Source of the DNA: Liquorilactobacillus ghanensis DSM 18630
Lineage (GTDB): Bacteria; Bacillota; Bacilli; Lactobacillales; Lactobacillaceae
Assembly: GCF_001435235.1 (NCBI RefSeq)
Contig: NZ_AZGB01000003.1
Span: forward strand, 1-64,000
DNA: 64,000 bases
Direction: 5' to 3'
Part shown: positions 7,556-17,532 of the stretch, piece by piece
Numbering within the stretch: the stretch's first letter is position 1
Layout of the letters: every line of letters begins with the position of its first letter
Notes under the pieces: generated by a model
The model's input: the letters and a program-made list of their open reading frames with translations, nothing else
The model's database searches: none
Told to the model about the DNA's origin: nothing
Translations under genes and position numbers: made by a program

Positions 7556-7686
7556 CTCCGCTGCCTCCTTTCTGACGAAACAATAACCATCTTATTATAA
7601 CATTTTATAATGTTTTCTTAAATTCAACAGTAAGTAAGAGGGTGTCCATTAACAAATAGTTGATTTCTCAGCAAAAAAAGCTGGAT

Positions 7687-7696
7687 TTGTTATAAT
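7687..7696 (+). promoter_or_regulatory. Extended -10 promoter of the GshF-like gene
   Basis: TTTGTTATAAT carries a perfect -10 hexamer (7691-7696) preceded by the TGN of an extended -10. No good -35 box lies 17 bases upstream. The start codon follows at 7728 behind GGAGG. Confidence 0.5.
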
Positions 7697-7727
7697 GAAA
7701 TTGAATCAGCAGACGGAGGAAAATTAA

Positions 7728-9776
7728 ATGGAATTTGATGATTTAGGAAATTGGTTGAAAACAAATAAATTTTTGGCAGCCGCAACACGTTTTCGTTGGC
7801 AATTGACAGTTACCCATCAAGTTTATCAGTCAACTGGCAAAACGGTTAATTTGCAGCAATTGCTACCAGATGCTGCTGGGGAAAACTTGGCTTGGACAAA
7901 TGCATCAGACTTGCTAATACTGCAGACGCCTAATTGGTTATCTAAAGCCGGAGTTTTGCAACGGTTGGAGCTGGAAACTCAGCTTCTGGTTCAGACATTG
8001 GGTAAGGATTATTTTTTAAATCCGAGTTCGACTCTTACCTCAGCTGATCAGGGGGTTACAATTCGCTGGCAGCTACCGGAAGCTTTGCTGCAGCAAAGTT
8101 ATCAGGAAAAATTTAAGGCACTTGGAATTAATTATTTGACTTATCGTTCACAAATCTATTTAAAAATTTTACAGCGGTTAAATCAATATCACTGGATCTT
8201 TCTTTATTTAACAGCGGCTACTCCGCAAGGAACTGCCAAGTTGCAGCGCAGCAGCTATTGGCAGCGGCATTTTGCAGCTAAGGCGCGATCAGTTCAACAA
8301 GTAATTCCGCATCGATTAGCAGATCGCAGTTGGAAAAAACTTAATTTTCGACCATATTTGACTAAAATGCTAGTGGGACAGCAAGCGGTTGAGATCGTTG
8401 CTGGGATTGAATATGCCGGGTTAGAAGCCGATCCTTTTTACAGCACCGGATTAAATCCAGCCGTTTTGAACTTGCTGCAATTATTGACGGCTTATTTTTG
8501 GGCGGCACCGGGGATTGATACTGAAAAACTTGATCACAAGCTGCAGCAAGGAATTGATTTAAGTCAGCAAACAGCAGCTGGCAACCCATTTGCTGTTATT
8601 CCTGAATTGAAAACCGCTTTAAAACTGTTTAATCATTTAGCTGATTACCGGCGAGTTGCCAATATGAATCAAGACTTTCAGCTTTATTTTGAACGTTGGC
8701 GTTCATCATTGACAGATGGAACCCAGAATCTTAGTGGTCGTGTTTTACGGCAAGTAGGGAATAATCAAGCTAAGTTACAGCAGGTGGCTCAAAAAAATCA
8801 AACCAGATTAATCGCAAATTGGCAAAACGAAAAGTTGATTGATCATAATTCAGCTGCATTATTAACAGCAGCATTTGCTCAGGGAAAAACATTCCAGCTG
8901 ATTTCACCGACAGAACATCTGGTTAAAATTGCTGATAAGTTAATTGGCGATGGTTTACTAACCGATGATACCGGTAATTTGGGGCAAAGGTGTTGGCATG
9001 ATCGACAATTAGCTAGTCAATTAGCAGCCGCAGCTGGCTGGCAGGTTCCAGCACAATGGTTGATTCGCAATCGGACCGAATTTGAGGAAAAATATGCTGA
9101 TTTTGCTCAAGCCGCAGTTGCGCTAAAGGGTCGCTATCAGACTGGCAGCCGAGTTTTTCGTTTGCCACCGACCGCAGCTGAATTATGGCAGCAAATTAAA
9201 CAAGTTTTACAACACGATCAGGGCTGCTTAGTTGAACAGGCCCAGCCGGGAACTTGTTATCGGGTTTTAATTGCTGGTGGGGAACCGTTGAGTGTTTTAG
9301 AACGTTTGCCCCAGCAGGTAGTTGGAAATGGACGGTCGACAATTGAACAATTAATTAAGCAAAAGCAGGTTTTATTTCAGCAGCAGCGGCGAATTTTTCC
9401 TTTTGCAGCAATTGAAACAGCTACTTTAGCTGAGCAGGGACAGCAGTTGACTACTGTTTTGCCACGTGGCGTGCAGTTGCTGTTGCGTTTTGATAGCAGT
9501 TATCAAAACGGTGAAGAATATTTGGAGTTATTTTCCGAGCTTGATCCTTCATACCTGACAGCCTTAAAACGGCTGGCTGCTGATTTGAATTTGGTCAATG
9601 GTGTTTTGGACGTAATTATGCCGAACATTTATTTAAAATATCAACCACGCAATTCGAATCAATTGTTCTTCCTAACGGCACATCAAACGACAGATTTAAG
9701 AATTTTTCAGCAGTTGAAAATGGGCAGTCCACGTCCGCTGGCTAAGTTGATTTTAACGCAACTGCTTAAAAAATGA
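7728..9776 (+). CDS. GshF-like protein with apparently degenerate catalytic sites
   Basis: 682 residues with the two-part layout of the bifunctional glutathione synthetase GshF: a gamma-glutamylcysteine-ligase-like half (about 1-350) and an ATP-grasp half (about 370-682). The helical stretch ending WIFLYLTAATPQ matches the ligase family, and VVGNGRSTIEQLI matches the ATP-grasp part. Expected catalytic signatures are missing. The ligase N-terminus has no GxERExLR-type motif. Where ATP-grasp enzymes have an E-x-N metal site (as EVNFNP) this protein reads FFLTAHQTT. It is also shorter than the usual 750 or so residues. The frame is intact and well translated (GGAGG), so it is probably a conserved paralogue with another role rather than a pseudogene. 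Glutathione synthesis should not be assumed. Confidence 0.65.
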   Translation: MEFDDLGNWLKTNKFLAAATRFRWQLTVTHQVYQSTGKTVNLQQLLPDAAGENLAWTNASDLLILQTPNWLSKAGVLQRLELETQLLVQTLGKDYFLNPSSTLTSADQGVTIRWQLPEALLQQSYQEKFKALGINYLTYRSQIYLKILQRLNQYHWIFLYLTAATPQGTAKLQRSSYWQRHFAAKARSVQQVIPHRLADRSWKKLNFRPYLTKMLVGQQAVEIVAGIEYAGLEADPFYSTGLNPAVLNLLQLLTAYFWAAPGIDTEKLDHKLQQGIDLSQQTAAGNPFAVIPELKTALKLFNHLADYRRVANMNQDFQLYFERWRSSLTDGTQNLSGRVLRQVGNNQAKLQQVAQKNQTRLIANWQNEKLIDHNSAALLTAAFAQGKTFQLISPTEHLVKIADKLIGDGLLTDDTGNLGQRCWHDRQLASQLAAAAGWQVPAQWLIRNRTEFEEKYADFAQAAVALKGRYQTGSRVFRLPPTAAELWQQIKQVLQHDQGCLVEQAQPGTCYRVLIAGGEPLSVLERLPQQVVGNGRSTIEQLIKQKQVLFQQQRRIFPFAAIETATLAEQGQQLTTVLPRGVQLLLRFDSSYQNGEEYLELFSELDPSYLTALKRLAADLNLVNGVLDVIMPNIYLKYQPRNSNQLFFLTAHQTTDLRIFQQLKMGSPRPLAKLILTQLLKK

Positions 9777-9805
9777 GTTTAATGACCACTAAATTTTAGA
9801 TAGCT

Positions 9806-9846
9806 AAAAAGGGCTCTGCTATTCAGTAATCAGCAGAGTCTTTTTT
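9806..9846. terminator. Bidirectional terminator
   Basis: GCTCTGCT pairs with AGCAGAGT around a short loop, flanked by AAAAA on the left and TTTTTT on the right. It separates the converging GshF-like gene and metF and can serve both. Confidence 0.8.
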
Positions 9847-9872
9847 AGCAATTATTAAATAATTTCAGAAAT

Positions 9873-10745
9873 TCAATAAGGCGAACAGGTGGCTGTAAAT
9901 AATGATTTGGTTGCTTGATAAATATACCGAGCGACAGCCGGCTGGTTCATTGTATAAAGATGAACTCCCGCAATTTGATTGGTCACTAAATCGGTTATTT
10001 GATTGATGGCGTAAGCTAAACCAGTTGCTCTTAATGCTTCAGGGTCGTTTTGATAACGATCAAGCATTAGTGTAAATTTAGCCGGTAAATGGCATTCACT
10101 TTGCTTTAGAACATGCAAAGCTTGAGCCCGATTGACAATGGGCATGATACCGGCTAATAAAGGCACATCAATATCAGCTAGCGCGCAGTTTTCCTGAAAT
10201 TGATAAAAAGTATCGTTGGAGAAAAACATTTGCGTAATCAAACAATCACAACCCGCGGCAACTTTTGCTTTGAGGTGATGGATATCACTGACCTTATCGG
10301 GCGATTCGGGATGACTTTCTGGATAACAAGCACCAAAAAGCCGAAAGCTGCTGTCTTGTGATTTAATATAAGTCATCAAATCGCTGGCGTGGTTAAAATC
10401 CTTTTTGGGCGGACAACCGGGTGCCAAATCGCCACGCAGTACCAAAATGTTTTTGATTCCCAGTTTTTTTAATTCGATTAACACCTGATCGATCTGTGAT
10501 TTGTCAAAGTAACGCGCAGTTAAATGGACAACTCCGGGAATTCCTAAAGTATTTTGGACATAATCAGCTAATTTAAGGGTCGAGTTTTCAAAGTTAAGTG
10601 TGCGATTGCTACTAGTGACACTGATAAAATTTGGCCGCAAATCTTGTAAGTCATGCAATGTTTGATAAATTTTTTGATTACTGACCGCTGTTTTAGGTGG
10701 AAAAACTTCAAATGAAAGACCTGAAGTTTCTTCAAAACTACTCAT
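9873..10745 (-). CDS. metF: Methylenetetrahydrofolate reductase
   Basis: 290 residues, an FAD-dependent TIM-barrel enzyme that makes 5-methyltetrahydrofolate, the methyl donor used by MetE. The N-terminal FEVFPPK motif contains the conserved glutamate. LVLRGD and the ITQMFF segment are also typical. The ATG at 10745 overlaps the last 8 bases of metE (ATGAGTAG), so the two are translationally coupled. The operon order metE-metF gives donor and acceptor enzymes together. Length is normal. Confidence 0.95.
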   Translation of the reverse strand: MSSFEETSGLSFEVFPPKTAVSNQKIYQTLHDLQDLRPNFISVTSSNRTLNFENSTLKLADYVQNTLGIPGVVHLTARYFDKSQIDQVLIELKKLGIKNILVLRGDLAPGCPPKKDFNHASDLMTYIKSQDSSFRLFGACYPESHPESPDKVSDIHHLKAKVAAGCDCLITQMFFSNDTFYQFQENCALADIDVPLLAGIMPIVNRAQALHVLKQSECHLPAKFTLMLDRYQNDPEALRATGLAYAINQITDLVTNQIAGVHLYTMNQPAVARYIYQATKSLFTATCSPY

Positions 10746-12999
10746 TAGACTGCAACTCCCTTCGGACTTGCCGTGCTGCTGCTGTTAAGTTCAGTAAACT
10801 AGCTTTGGTTTCTTTTTCTTGTCGTGTTTTTAGACCACAATCAGGGTTGACCCAAACATTTTCGGCGGGAACTTTGCGCAAAATTTCATGCAACTCAGCA
10901 ACAATTTCCTCTTTAGTTGGAACTCGTGGTGAATGAATGTCATAAACTCCAGGACCAACCAAGGTCTTAAAATGCTGATCTTGCAGTTGCTGCAAAATTT
11001 CGAGATTGGAACGTGATGCTTCAAATGAAATTACATCAGCATCCATTTCATCAATTGCTGGAATAATATCGCCGAATTCGCTGTAGCACATATGGGTATG
11101 AATCTGCGTTTGTGGTTTGACTTGGCTATGGACCAGTCGAAAAGCCGGGATGGCCCAAGAAAGATATTCTGAATTCCAATCACTTTTTCGTAATGGTAAT
11201 TTTTCGCGCAAGGCGGCTTCATCGATCTGAATGATTTTGATTCCGTGTGCTTCCAAGTCAAGTACTTCAGCTTGAATTGCTAAAGCTAACTGCCAAGTAG
11301 CTTCTTTTAACGAAATATCTTCTCGAGGGAAAGACCAATTTAAGATCGTGACCGGACCAGTCAGCATTCCTTTAACGGGTTTGGCTGTTAAGCTTTGAGC
11401 ATAAGTTGACCATTCAACGGTGATAGGGCTTTTTCGGACAACATCACCCCAAATAATCGGTGGTTTGACACCGCGAGTACCATATGACTGTACCCAACCG
11501 TTTTTGGTAAACAAATAACCATCCAGATGCTGACCAAAATATTCAACCATATCATTACGTTCAAATTCACCATGAACAAGAACATCAAAACCAGCATCTT
11601 CTTGCCATTTTACCCATGTTTTGATCTGTTGCTGAATAAAGGTTCGGTATTGATCAGCTGAAATTTCTTGTTTCCGCCAAGCCGCTCGCATTTTTTTGAT
11701 AGTTTTTGTTTGCGGGAAAGAGCCGATGGTTGTTGTTGGCAGTAATGGCAAATTGAGTGCCTTGCGCTGAAGTTGACGCCGTTGCTGAAATGCTGGCTGG
11801 CGAACAAAATCTTTGGCAGTCAACTGAGCTATTTTTTCTTTCAGCTCAGGATCTTCTTTTACTCGCGGTTGAGCAAAAAGCTGCTGATTTTGTTTTAGCC
11901 AATCAGGCTGTTGATGGTTATACAGCTGGTCAAGCTGAGTCAACTCGGTTAATTTTTCTTGAGCAAAAGCGAAATGTTGTTTAATTTCTGGTGCAAATGA
12001 TTCAGTTTGGACACTATAAGGAATGTGAAGCAAAGAACAAGAAGTAGTTAACGTTAAATTTGCTACGGATAGCTGCTCTAATAAAGTTAAAGTCTTTTGA
12101 TAGTGATTGCGCCAGATATTTTTACCATTAACAACTCCGGCGAATAAAGTTTTATTTGCTGGGAACCCGCTTTGAATCAACGCAGCATTTTTTTTGCCTT
12201 CTATCAAATCAAGTCCTATACCATCAAAGTCCAGTTTGATCAGACTGGAATAAATATCACGTACATCACCAAAATAGGTTTGCAGCAAGATTTTAAGTGG
12301 ACCTTTGGCTGCCAGTAACTGTTGATAGAAATTATTGAACCAGTCGATTTGCGTTGCCGATAGATCATAAACAAGGGCTGGCTCATCAATTTGCAGCCAT
12401 TCAGCACCGGCAGCAGTTAAATCCTGAATTAAGTTTGTATAGGCCGTCAGTAAATCGGCTGTAAAATCATCAGCATCGGCACCAGCGACAAATTCGGAAA
12501 GGTGCAATAATGTAAAAGGTCCAATGATCGTTGGGCGGGTTTTAATTCCTAAACGGAGCGCTTCGCAAAATTCATCTTTAATTTTGCCGCCGTCGTAATA
12601 AAATTTGGTTGTTTTAGTTAGTTGTGGGACTAAATAATGATAATTAGTGTTAAACCATTTTTTCATTGGCCAAGCCTTGAAATCACCGGCAGGTCCTTGG
12701 TATCCGCGGGCTAAAGCAAAGTACTTGTCCAATGCGGAAAGGTTGGCTGTTGCAATTTCTTGCGGTAGGGCGTGAAATAAAAAGGCGGTATCCAATAAAT
12801 TATCATAGAATGAGAAATCATTGCTGGGAATTTGATTAATTCCGGCATTCTGTAGTAATTGCCAATGCCTTTTTCGTAATTCTTTTCCAGTTTGGAGCAG
12901 TTGCTCAGCAGTGATTTTTTGCCGAAAGTATTTTTCAGTTGCAAATTTTAATTCTCGTTGGGCACCGATTCGCGGAAAACCAATGATGGTAGTTGTCAT
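10738..12999 (-). CDS. metE: Cobalamin-independent methionine synthase
   Basis: 753 residues. It transfers the methyl group of 5-methyltetrahydrofolate (polyglutamate) to homocysteine. The C-terminal catalytic barrel carries the zinc ligands in HTHMC and in NPDC (C721), and the N-terminal barrel starts with the typical TIIGFPRIG. Both halves are complete. It is preceded by GGGGGAC and a regulatory region shared with a divergent LysR gene. No SAM riboswitch or T-box is visible in the 160-base gap, so control is probably by the LysR protein through MET-box-like sites. Confidence 0.97.
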   Translation of the reverse strand: MTTTIIGFPRIGAQRELKFATEKYFRQKITAEQLLQTGKELRKRHWQLLQNAGINQIPSNDFSFYDNLLDTAFLFHALPQEIATANLSALDKYFALARGYQGPAGDFKAWPMKKWFNTNYHYLVPQLTKTTKFYYDGGKIKDEFCEALRLGIKTRPTIIGPFTLLHLSEFVAGADADDFTADLLTAYTNLIQDLTAAGAEWLQIDEPALVYDLSATQIDWFNNFYQQLLAAKGPLKILLQTYFGDVRDIYSSLIKLDFDGIGLDLIEGKKNAALIQSGFPANKTLFAGVVNGKNIWRNHYQKTLTLLEQLSVANLTLTTSCSLLHIPYSVQTESFAPEIKQHFAFAQEKLTELTQLDQLYNHQQPDWLKQNQQLFAQPRVKEDPELKEKIAQLTAKDFVRQPAFQQRRQLQRKALNLPLLPTTTIGSFPQTKTIKKMRAAWRKQEISADQYRTFIQQQIKTWVKWQEDAGFDVLVHGEFERNDMVEYFGQHLDGYLFTKNGWVQSYGTRGVKPPIIWGDVVRKSPITVEWSTYAQSLTAKPVKGMLTGPVTILNWSFPREDISLKEATWQLALAIQAEVLDLEAHGIKIIQIDEAALREKLPLRKSDWNSEYLSWAIPAFRLVHSQVKPQTQIHTHMCYSEFGDIIPAIDEMDADVISFEASRSNLEILQQLQDQHFKTLVGPGVYDIHSPRVPTKEEIVAELHEILRKVPAENVWVNPDCGLKTRQEKETKASLLNLTAAARQVRRELQSNE

Positions 13000-13078
13000 A
13001 ATAAAGTCCCCCTTTTGTTTAATGTTTACTGTATCATGAAAGCGGTAATTTTAATAATTGACGTTTAGCATAATTTGA

Positions 13079-13150
13079 TATAGTTTATAGTTATAAATCA
13101 ATAAGCTTTTATTGTTTTAAATTATTGTTAACTATAGTTTGTAGTTATAA
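13079..13150. promoter_or_regulatory. Tandem MET-box-like LysR sites between metE and lysR
   Basis: The 18-base word TATAGTTTATAGTTATAA at 13079-13096 recurs as TATAGTTTGTAGTTATAA at 13133-13150, one mismatch, 54 bases apart start to start. The second is embedded in the palindrome AACTATAGTT. They resemble the MET-box (TATAGTTT-n-AAACTATA) described for the LysR-type methionine regulators MetR/MtaR of streptococci and relatives. One copy lies nearer metE, the other at the regulator start, which fits activation of metEF and self-control. Confidence 0.65.
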
Positions 13151-13170
13151 TTAATCATGGGGGGATGAAA

Positions 13171-14100
13171 ATGCGGTTGCAACAATTGAAATATCTGGAA
13201 AAGATAGTCGACTGCGGATCAATCAATGTAGCTGCCAAGGAGCTTTTTTTGACTCAGCCGAGTTTGTCCAAGGCAATCAAAGAACTCGAAGCAGAGATGG
13301 GTATTCAAATTTTATTGCGGCAGCAAAGAGGAGTCAGCTTGACCAATGATGGTCGTGAATTTATGGCTTATGCTAATCAAATTTTGGATCAGGTCAGCTT
13401 GCTTGATCAAAAATACAAGAAACAAGTTTTACGGAAGCAGCTTTTTTCAGTTTCGGCGCAGCATTATGCATTTGTTGTTCATGCATTCGTCGAACTAATT
13501 AAAAATGTTAATACGGAAGAATTTCAATTTACTTTACAAGAAACAGAAACCGAAAATATTATTAAGGATTTAGCAAGTTTTAAAAGTGAATTAGGGGTAT
13601 TGTATGTAAATCGTTTTAATGAAAAAGTATTGCAGAATTTATTTCGCGATAACAGTCTTGAGTTTCATCCGTTGTTTCATGTTAAACCACATGTTTTTGT
13701 CAGTCGCGATAATCCTTTGACACAAAAGAAGTCGCTCAAATTGGCTGATCTAAGTGATTATCCTTATCTATCTTATGAGCAGGGGGATAATAACTCGTTT
13801 TATTTTGAAGAAGAGATTTTAAGTAATCGGAATTATAAAATGAATGTTAAAGTCAGCGATCGGGCAACTATTTTTAATTTAATGGTTGGCATTAATGGCT
13901 ACACGATCAGTTCCGGTATCATCAGTAGTGATTTAAATGACGATAAAATTGTTTCGATTCCCTTGGATGTTAATGAAGTGAGTACAATTGGCTGGTTAAA
14001 ACATAAACAATTAGAATTATCACCGATTGCGCAGATGTATCTGGAATTTTTAAAAGAACATATTCGAAAATATCACTTCCAGATTTTAAATACTAATTAA
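13171..14100 (+). CDS. LysR-type regulator, probably of methionine biosynthesis
   Basis: 309 residues: an N-terminal winged helix-turn-helix (about 3-60, with AAKELFLTQPSLSKAIKELE) and a C-terminal effector-binding domain. I choose ATG 13171 (MRLQQ), because the upstream ATG at 13165 directly abuts the GGGGG ribosome binding site. It is divergent from metE-metF and shares a gap with tandem MET-box-like repeats, so it is most likely a MetR/MtaR-type activator responding to a methionine precursor. That effector is inference. A terminator follows at 14139. Confidence 0.88.
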   Translation: MRLQQLKYLEKIVDCGSINVAAKELFLTQPSLSKAIKELEAEMGIQILLRQQRGVSLTNDGREFMAYANQILDQVSLLDQKYKKQVLRKQLFSVSAQHYAFVVHAFVELIKNVNTEEFQFTLQETETENIIKDLASFKSELGVLYVNRFNEKVLQNLFRDNSLEFHPLFHVKPHVFVSRDNPLTQKKSLKLADLSDYPYLSYEQGDNNSFYFEEEILSNRNYKMNVKVSDRATIFNLMVGINGYTISSGIISSDLNDDKIVSIPLDVNEVSTIGWLKHKQLELSPIAQMYLEFLKEHIRKYHFQILNTN

Positions 14101-14138
14101 TATGAATTGCTAAATTTAATCAGACAAATAGGAGTAAT

Positions 14139-14167
14139 TAAAAAGCAGTCGCGTGTGACTGCTTTTT
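14139..14167 (+). terminator. Terminator after the LysR gene
   Basis: GCAGTC pairs with GACTGC around a six-base loop, extended by AAAAA on the left and TTTTT on the right. Confidence 0.75.
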
Positions 14168-14224
14168 ACATATGTTTTTATTTAGAATTATTGTCGCCAA
14201 TTTTGCTAATTAATCTTTTGCTAC

Positions 14225-14261
14225 AAAAAAGACTGCTTACCCTTGATAAGGATAAACAGTC
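14225..14261 (-). terminator. Terminator of rpsD
   Basis: On the minus strand GACTGTTTATCC pairs with GGGTAAGCAGTC and is followed by TTTTTTG. It lies about 70 bases beyond the rpsD stop codon. Confidence 0.75.
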
Positions 14262-14328
14262 TAAGTAAGCTAAACCAATTAATTGTAAGCTTTGATAATC
14301 AGTATCACTCACATAATCAATAACTAAA

Positions 14329-14937
14329 TTACAGTTTGTTGTAATATTCAACAATCAGTGATTCGTCGATTTCAGCCTCTAATTCGTCACGTTGTGGTAA
14401 ACGAACTAAACTGCCTTCGAGTTTGTTGTCATCAAATGAAACATATGCTGGACGACCAACAACTGCTTCAAGTGCTTCTTTGACAACTTTCAATTCCTTT
14501 GAACGTTCGCGCAATGAAATAACATCGCCGACAGAAACTTCATATGAAGGAATATCAACTCGTTTACCATTAACTGTGATATGACCGTGGTTAACCAACT
14601 GACGAGCCTGACGGCGGGTAGTTGCCAAACCTAAACGGTAAACCAAGTTGTCTAAACGACGTTCCAGTAATACCATGAAGTTGTCACCATGACGACCTTC
14701 ACGAATTTTGCCGGCACGAGCGAATAAATTAGCAAACTGGCGTTCTGACATACCATACATCATACGTAACTTCTGTTTTTCACGCAACTGCAAACCATAT
14801 TCAGATAATTTGCGGCGATTGTTTTGACCATGGTCGCCAGGAGCATATGGGCGACGTGATAATTCTTTACCAGTGCTGCTCAATGAAATTCCGAGACGAC
14901 GAGAAATTTTCCAACTTGGACCTGTATAACGAGACAT
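14329..14937 (-). CDS. rpsD: 30S ribosomal protein S4
   Basis: 202 residues, the primary 16S rRNA-binding protein S4. The N-terminus [10 protein letters not shown] and the S4 RNA-binding domain ([11 protein letters not shown] to GKRVDIPSY, about 93-150) are clear. The start is ATG 14937 behind TTGGAGG; an upstream in-frame codon would place the ribosome binding site inside the gene. The gene stands alone, as in Bacillus, with its own promoter and a leader of about 170 bases. There is no sign of the zinc-binding cysteines found in some S4 versions. Confidence 0.97.
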   Translation of the reverse strand: MSRYTGPSWKISRRLGISLSSTGKELSRRPYAPGDHGQNNRRKLSEYGLQLREKQKLRMMYGMSERQFANLFARAGKIREGRHGDNFMVLLERRLDNLVYRLGLATTRRQARQLVNHGHITVNGKRVDIPSYEVSVGDVISLRERSKELKVVKEALEAVVGRPAYVSFDDNKLEGSLVRLPQRDELEAEIDESLIVEYYNKL

Positions 14938-15144
14938 AAAAAAATCCTCCAATAAATATTTTTTGGAGTAAAATAAGCGAATATCTGTTTAGTATTCGTG
15001 CATTTGCTTTTGCAATTTTCGCTTTTGCAGCCGAAAAGTTACTAATTGAACCATACTTGGCAAGTAAATGTTGACGAGCTTACCACAGACTGCTGCATTA
15101 TTTTACACAAACTTAATCATAGCAAATCGAATTAAGTTCGTCAA
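14938..15144 (-). promoter_or_regulatory. rpsD promoter and structured leader
   Basis: The promoter is TTGACG (15139-15144), a 17-base spacer and TATGAT (15116-15121). The leader of about 170 bases has a hairpin at 14978-14998 (CGAATA with TATTCG). At 14947-14968, CTCCAA pairs with TTGGAG, burying the Shine-Dalgarno of rpsD in a stem with a ten-base loop. S4 is known to repress its own gene through the leader in Bacillus and E. coli. This hairpin offers a simple way to do so. The -35 box overlaps the stop codon of the upstream reductase gene. Confidence 0.6.
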
Positions 15145-15602
15145 GCCGACTGATACAAAGGACCAATTAATTCAGCAATTTCCTCTAAAAGTATTTGATC
15201 GGCTGCTGAAAAGTGGTCAAAACTGTTGGAGTCAAGATCCAAAACTCCCCAAGTGATCTTAGCATTTTTCAATGGAATGACAATTTCGGAATTAGTAGCT
15301 GCATCACAGGCAATATGACCGGCAAATTGATGAACATCAGGAACGACCAGTGTTTTTTCTTTTTGCCAAGCTTGACCACAGACACCTTGTCCAGCTGGTA
15401 TCCTAGTACAAGCTGGTTTGCCTTGGAAAGGTCCAAGAATTAATTGCTGGTCAGTTGGATGATAGCAGTAAAAACCGACCCAGCTGACGTCAGGTAATTC
15501 AGTATAAAGTAAGGAAGCTACATTAGCTAAATTAGCAATTAAATTTGATTCGTCAGTTATCAAAGCAGCAGTTTGTTTAACCAAAAGATTATTTTTATTC
15601 AT
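15141..15602 (-). CDS. msrC: Free methionine-(R)-sulfoxide reductase, GAF domain
   Basis: 153 residues forming a single GAF domain that reduces free methionine-R-sulfoxide. The three cysteines C65, C75 and C99 are spaced 10 and 24 residues apart, exactly the spacing of the catalytic trio in the E. coli enzyme (C84, C94, C118). Bacillus subtilis carries the same neighbour pair (ytsP beside rpsD). The gene's last codons overlap the rpsD promoter. Function is assigned with high confidence from the cysteine pattern and the GxGVCGxA and DVHxxxGHIACD motifs. Confidence 0.9.
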   Translation of the reverse strand: MNKNNLLVKQTAALITDESNLIANLANVASLLYTELPDVSWVGFYCYHPTDQQLILGPFQGKPACTRIPAGQGVCGQAWQKEKTLVVPDVHQFAGHIACDAATNSEIVIPLKNAKITWGVLDLDSNSFDHFSAADQILLEEIAELIGPLYQSA

Positions 15603-15651
15603 AATTTACCTCGTTTCCTATGGTAGATTCGTGTATCTCAGTAGTTACTTA

Positions 15652-15660
15652 TGTTATAAT
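15652..15660 (+). promoter_or_regulatory. Extended -10 promoter of ezrA
   Basis: TGTTATAAT gives a perfect -10 hexamer at 15655-15660 with an upstream TGT. There is no clear -35 box. The start of ezrA is at 15741. Confidence 0.5.
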
Positions 15661-15740
15661 CAGAATTAGATTTTAACTTTGATACCGGAATAAAGCAAGT
15701 GGCTTGCGGGCGATTGCAAAAATTTAGGAGTGTGGAACAG

Positions 15741-17444
15741 ATGACACTGATTTTGGGTATAATTATAGTTGTAGCAGTGATTGGATATGCGATATTTTTT
15801 TACCTGCAACGTAAATATGCACAGGAAATTGTACAACGGCAGCAGCAGGCTAATACAATCGTCCAGTCATCGCTCAATGATGATTTAGCCAATATACAAG
15901 AAGTTCATCTTTCCGGGAAAACATTGGAACATTTTAAGCAGACTAAGCAGAGCTATCTTTATCTGGTTAACCATCGTCTGCCTGAGATTTCGGAACACTT
16001 GAGTGAATTGCAAGAAGCTTGTAGTCATTATCGTTTTATTGAAGTAAAACGCGAGCTGGATAAGATTACTACTAAATTGCATGATGCAGTTGAGTTACAG
16101 AAAAAAACCAATCAAGAGATTACCAATTTAAAGAGCAGCAATCAACTTCATCAAAAAAAGCAACAAGAATTGGAGCAGCGTTATCAGCAGTTGCGGAAAA
16201 CGCTGTTGGCCAAGAACTTTTTGTTTGGGTCAAGTATTGATCAATTAGAAGAAAATTTAGGCAAATTAGAAGCTTCATTTGATCATTATGGCAAATTAGC
16301 CCGGCAGGGAGACTATCTGGCGGCTGATCAAGAGCTATCCCAGTTGGAAAAAGATACTGCGGTATTGTCACAGCAATTAAAACAAATTCCGGCACTTTAT
16401 CGGAATCTGAAAAATGTTTTTCCGGAACAACTGACAGAGCTGGAACAGGGGACGCAGCAGTTGGAAAAACAAAATTATGGTTTTAAACAAGATGTCGCTG
16501 CGCAACTGACTCAGTTACAGTCAGAATTAGCTGAGAATATCGTAGACTTAAAAGAATTGAAACTGCCGGCTGCCGTTAAACGTGATCAGGAAATTGATCA
16601 GCAGATTAATTCATTATACGATTTGTTGGAAGCTGAAATAAAGGCCCAGCAAGCCGTATCACAGCAGCGCCCGAAATTAAAACAATTTATTCGTCATGCT
16701 CGATCGCAACAACGAGAACTTTTAGTTGAGTTGGAACGCTTACAGCAGAATTATACTTTCAATCATCATGAAATGGAAAATGGGCGAAAGTTAGAAGAAC
16801 AATTAAACCAAATTGAACATGATTTTAAACAGACAGAACAAGAAATCCTTGAGAAAAGGCCGATTTATTCCGAAGTACAGCAGCAGCAAAAACAACAGGC
16901 GGAAAAATTAGCAGAAATTGAGCAGCAACAAGCAAAAATCAATCAAAGCGTACAGGGCTTGTGGCGTGAAGAAAAAGAAGCCCGCCAAGCGGCACAAGAA
17001 TTTGACTTGGAGATTCATCGTATTCGACGGCAGTTAGGTAAACAAAATTTGCCAGGATTACCGCAGAATTATTTAGAATTTTTCTTTACTGTCAGCAAAG
17101 AAATTGAGAAATTAATGACAGATCTAGATCAAGCTAAAATTGATTTAGCAGCTATTACCAAGCAAATGCTGGACATTCAAGCCGATTTGGACAAATTAGC
17201 CGAAAAATCAAATGATATTGCTGATAGTGCAGCGTTGGCAGAAGTTTTATTGCAGTATGCTAATCGCTATAAAACACGTTATCCGGAAGTTGCACAAGCA
17301 GCTCAGCAGGCGGGGCAGCTTTTTAATCAAGACTATGATTATGCGGCAAGTCTTGAAAAAATTGCCACAGCTGTTGACCAAGTTGAACCGGGAGCTTATC
17401 AGAAGCTTGAAGATGAATATTATGCTAAAAATCCGAAAAAATAG
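15741..17444 (+). CDS. ezrA: Septation ring formation regulator EzrA
   Basis: 567 residues: one N-terminal membrane anchor (about 3-22) followed by a cytoplasmic, almost wholly coiled-coil, Gln-, Glu- and Lys-rich body. EzrA restrains FtsZ assembly away from mid-cell and joins the divisome in Firmicutes. I choose ATG 15741 (MTLILG), about ten bases after AGGAG. The longer reading from 15699 would add a segment without a ribosome binding site in front of the anchor. The Bacillus neighbours are the same (ezrA followed by a desulfurase and thiI). Confidence 0.93.
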   Translation: MTLILGIIIVVAVIGYAIFFYLQRKYAQEIVQRQQQANTIVQSSLNDDLANIQEVHLSGKTLEHFKQTKQSYLYLVNHRLPEISEHLSELQEACSHYRFIEVKRELDKITTKLHDAVELQKKTNQEITNLKSSNQLHQKKQQELEQRYQQLRKTLLAKNFLFGSSIDQLEENLGKLEASFDHYGKLARQGDYLAADQELSQLEKDTAVLSQQLKQIPALYRNLKNVFPEQLTELEQGTQQLEKQNYGFKQDVAAQLTQLQSELAENIVDLKELKLPAAVKRDQEIDQQINSLYDLLEAEIKAQQAVSQQRPKLKQFIRHARSQQRELLVELERLQQNYTFNHHEMENGRKLEEQLNQIEHDFKQTEQEILEKRPIYSEVQQQQKQQAEKLAEIEQQQAKINQSVQGLWREEKEARQAAQEFDLEIHRIRRQLGKQNLPGLPQNYLEFFFTVSKEIEKLMTDLDQAKIDLAAITKQMLDIQADLDKLAEKSNDIADSAALAEVLLQYANRYKTRYPEVAQAAQQAGQLFNQDYDYAASLEKIATAVDQVEPGAYQKLEDEYYAKNPKK

Positions 17445-17532
17445 ATTTTATTATTGACAAATAGTAAGTAAGCGGCAAGAATTAATTTGCTGTTTTTTTT
17501 CGCGAGTTTTGTAAAAGTTGGAGGATAGAAAA

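Noticed and set aside
13000-13170. SAM riboswitch or methionine T-box upstream of metE
   Set aside because: The gap is too short and has no T-box sequence or terminator; LysR-type repeats explain control better.
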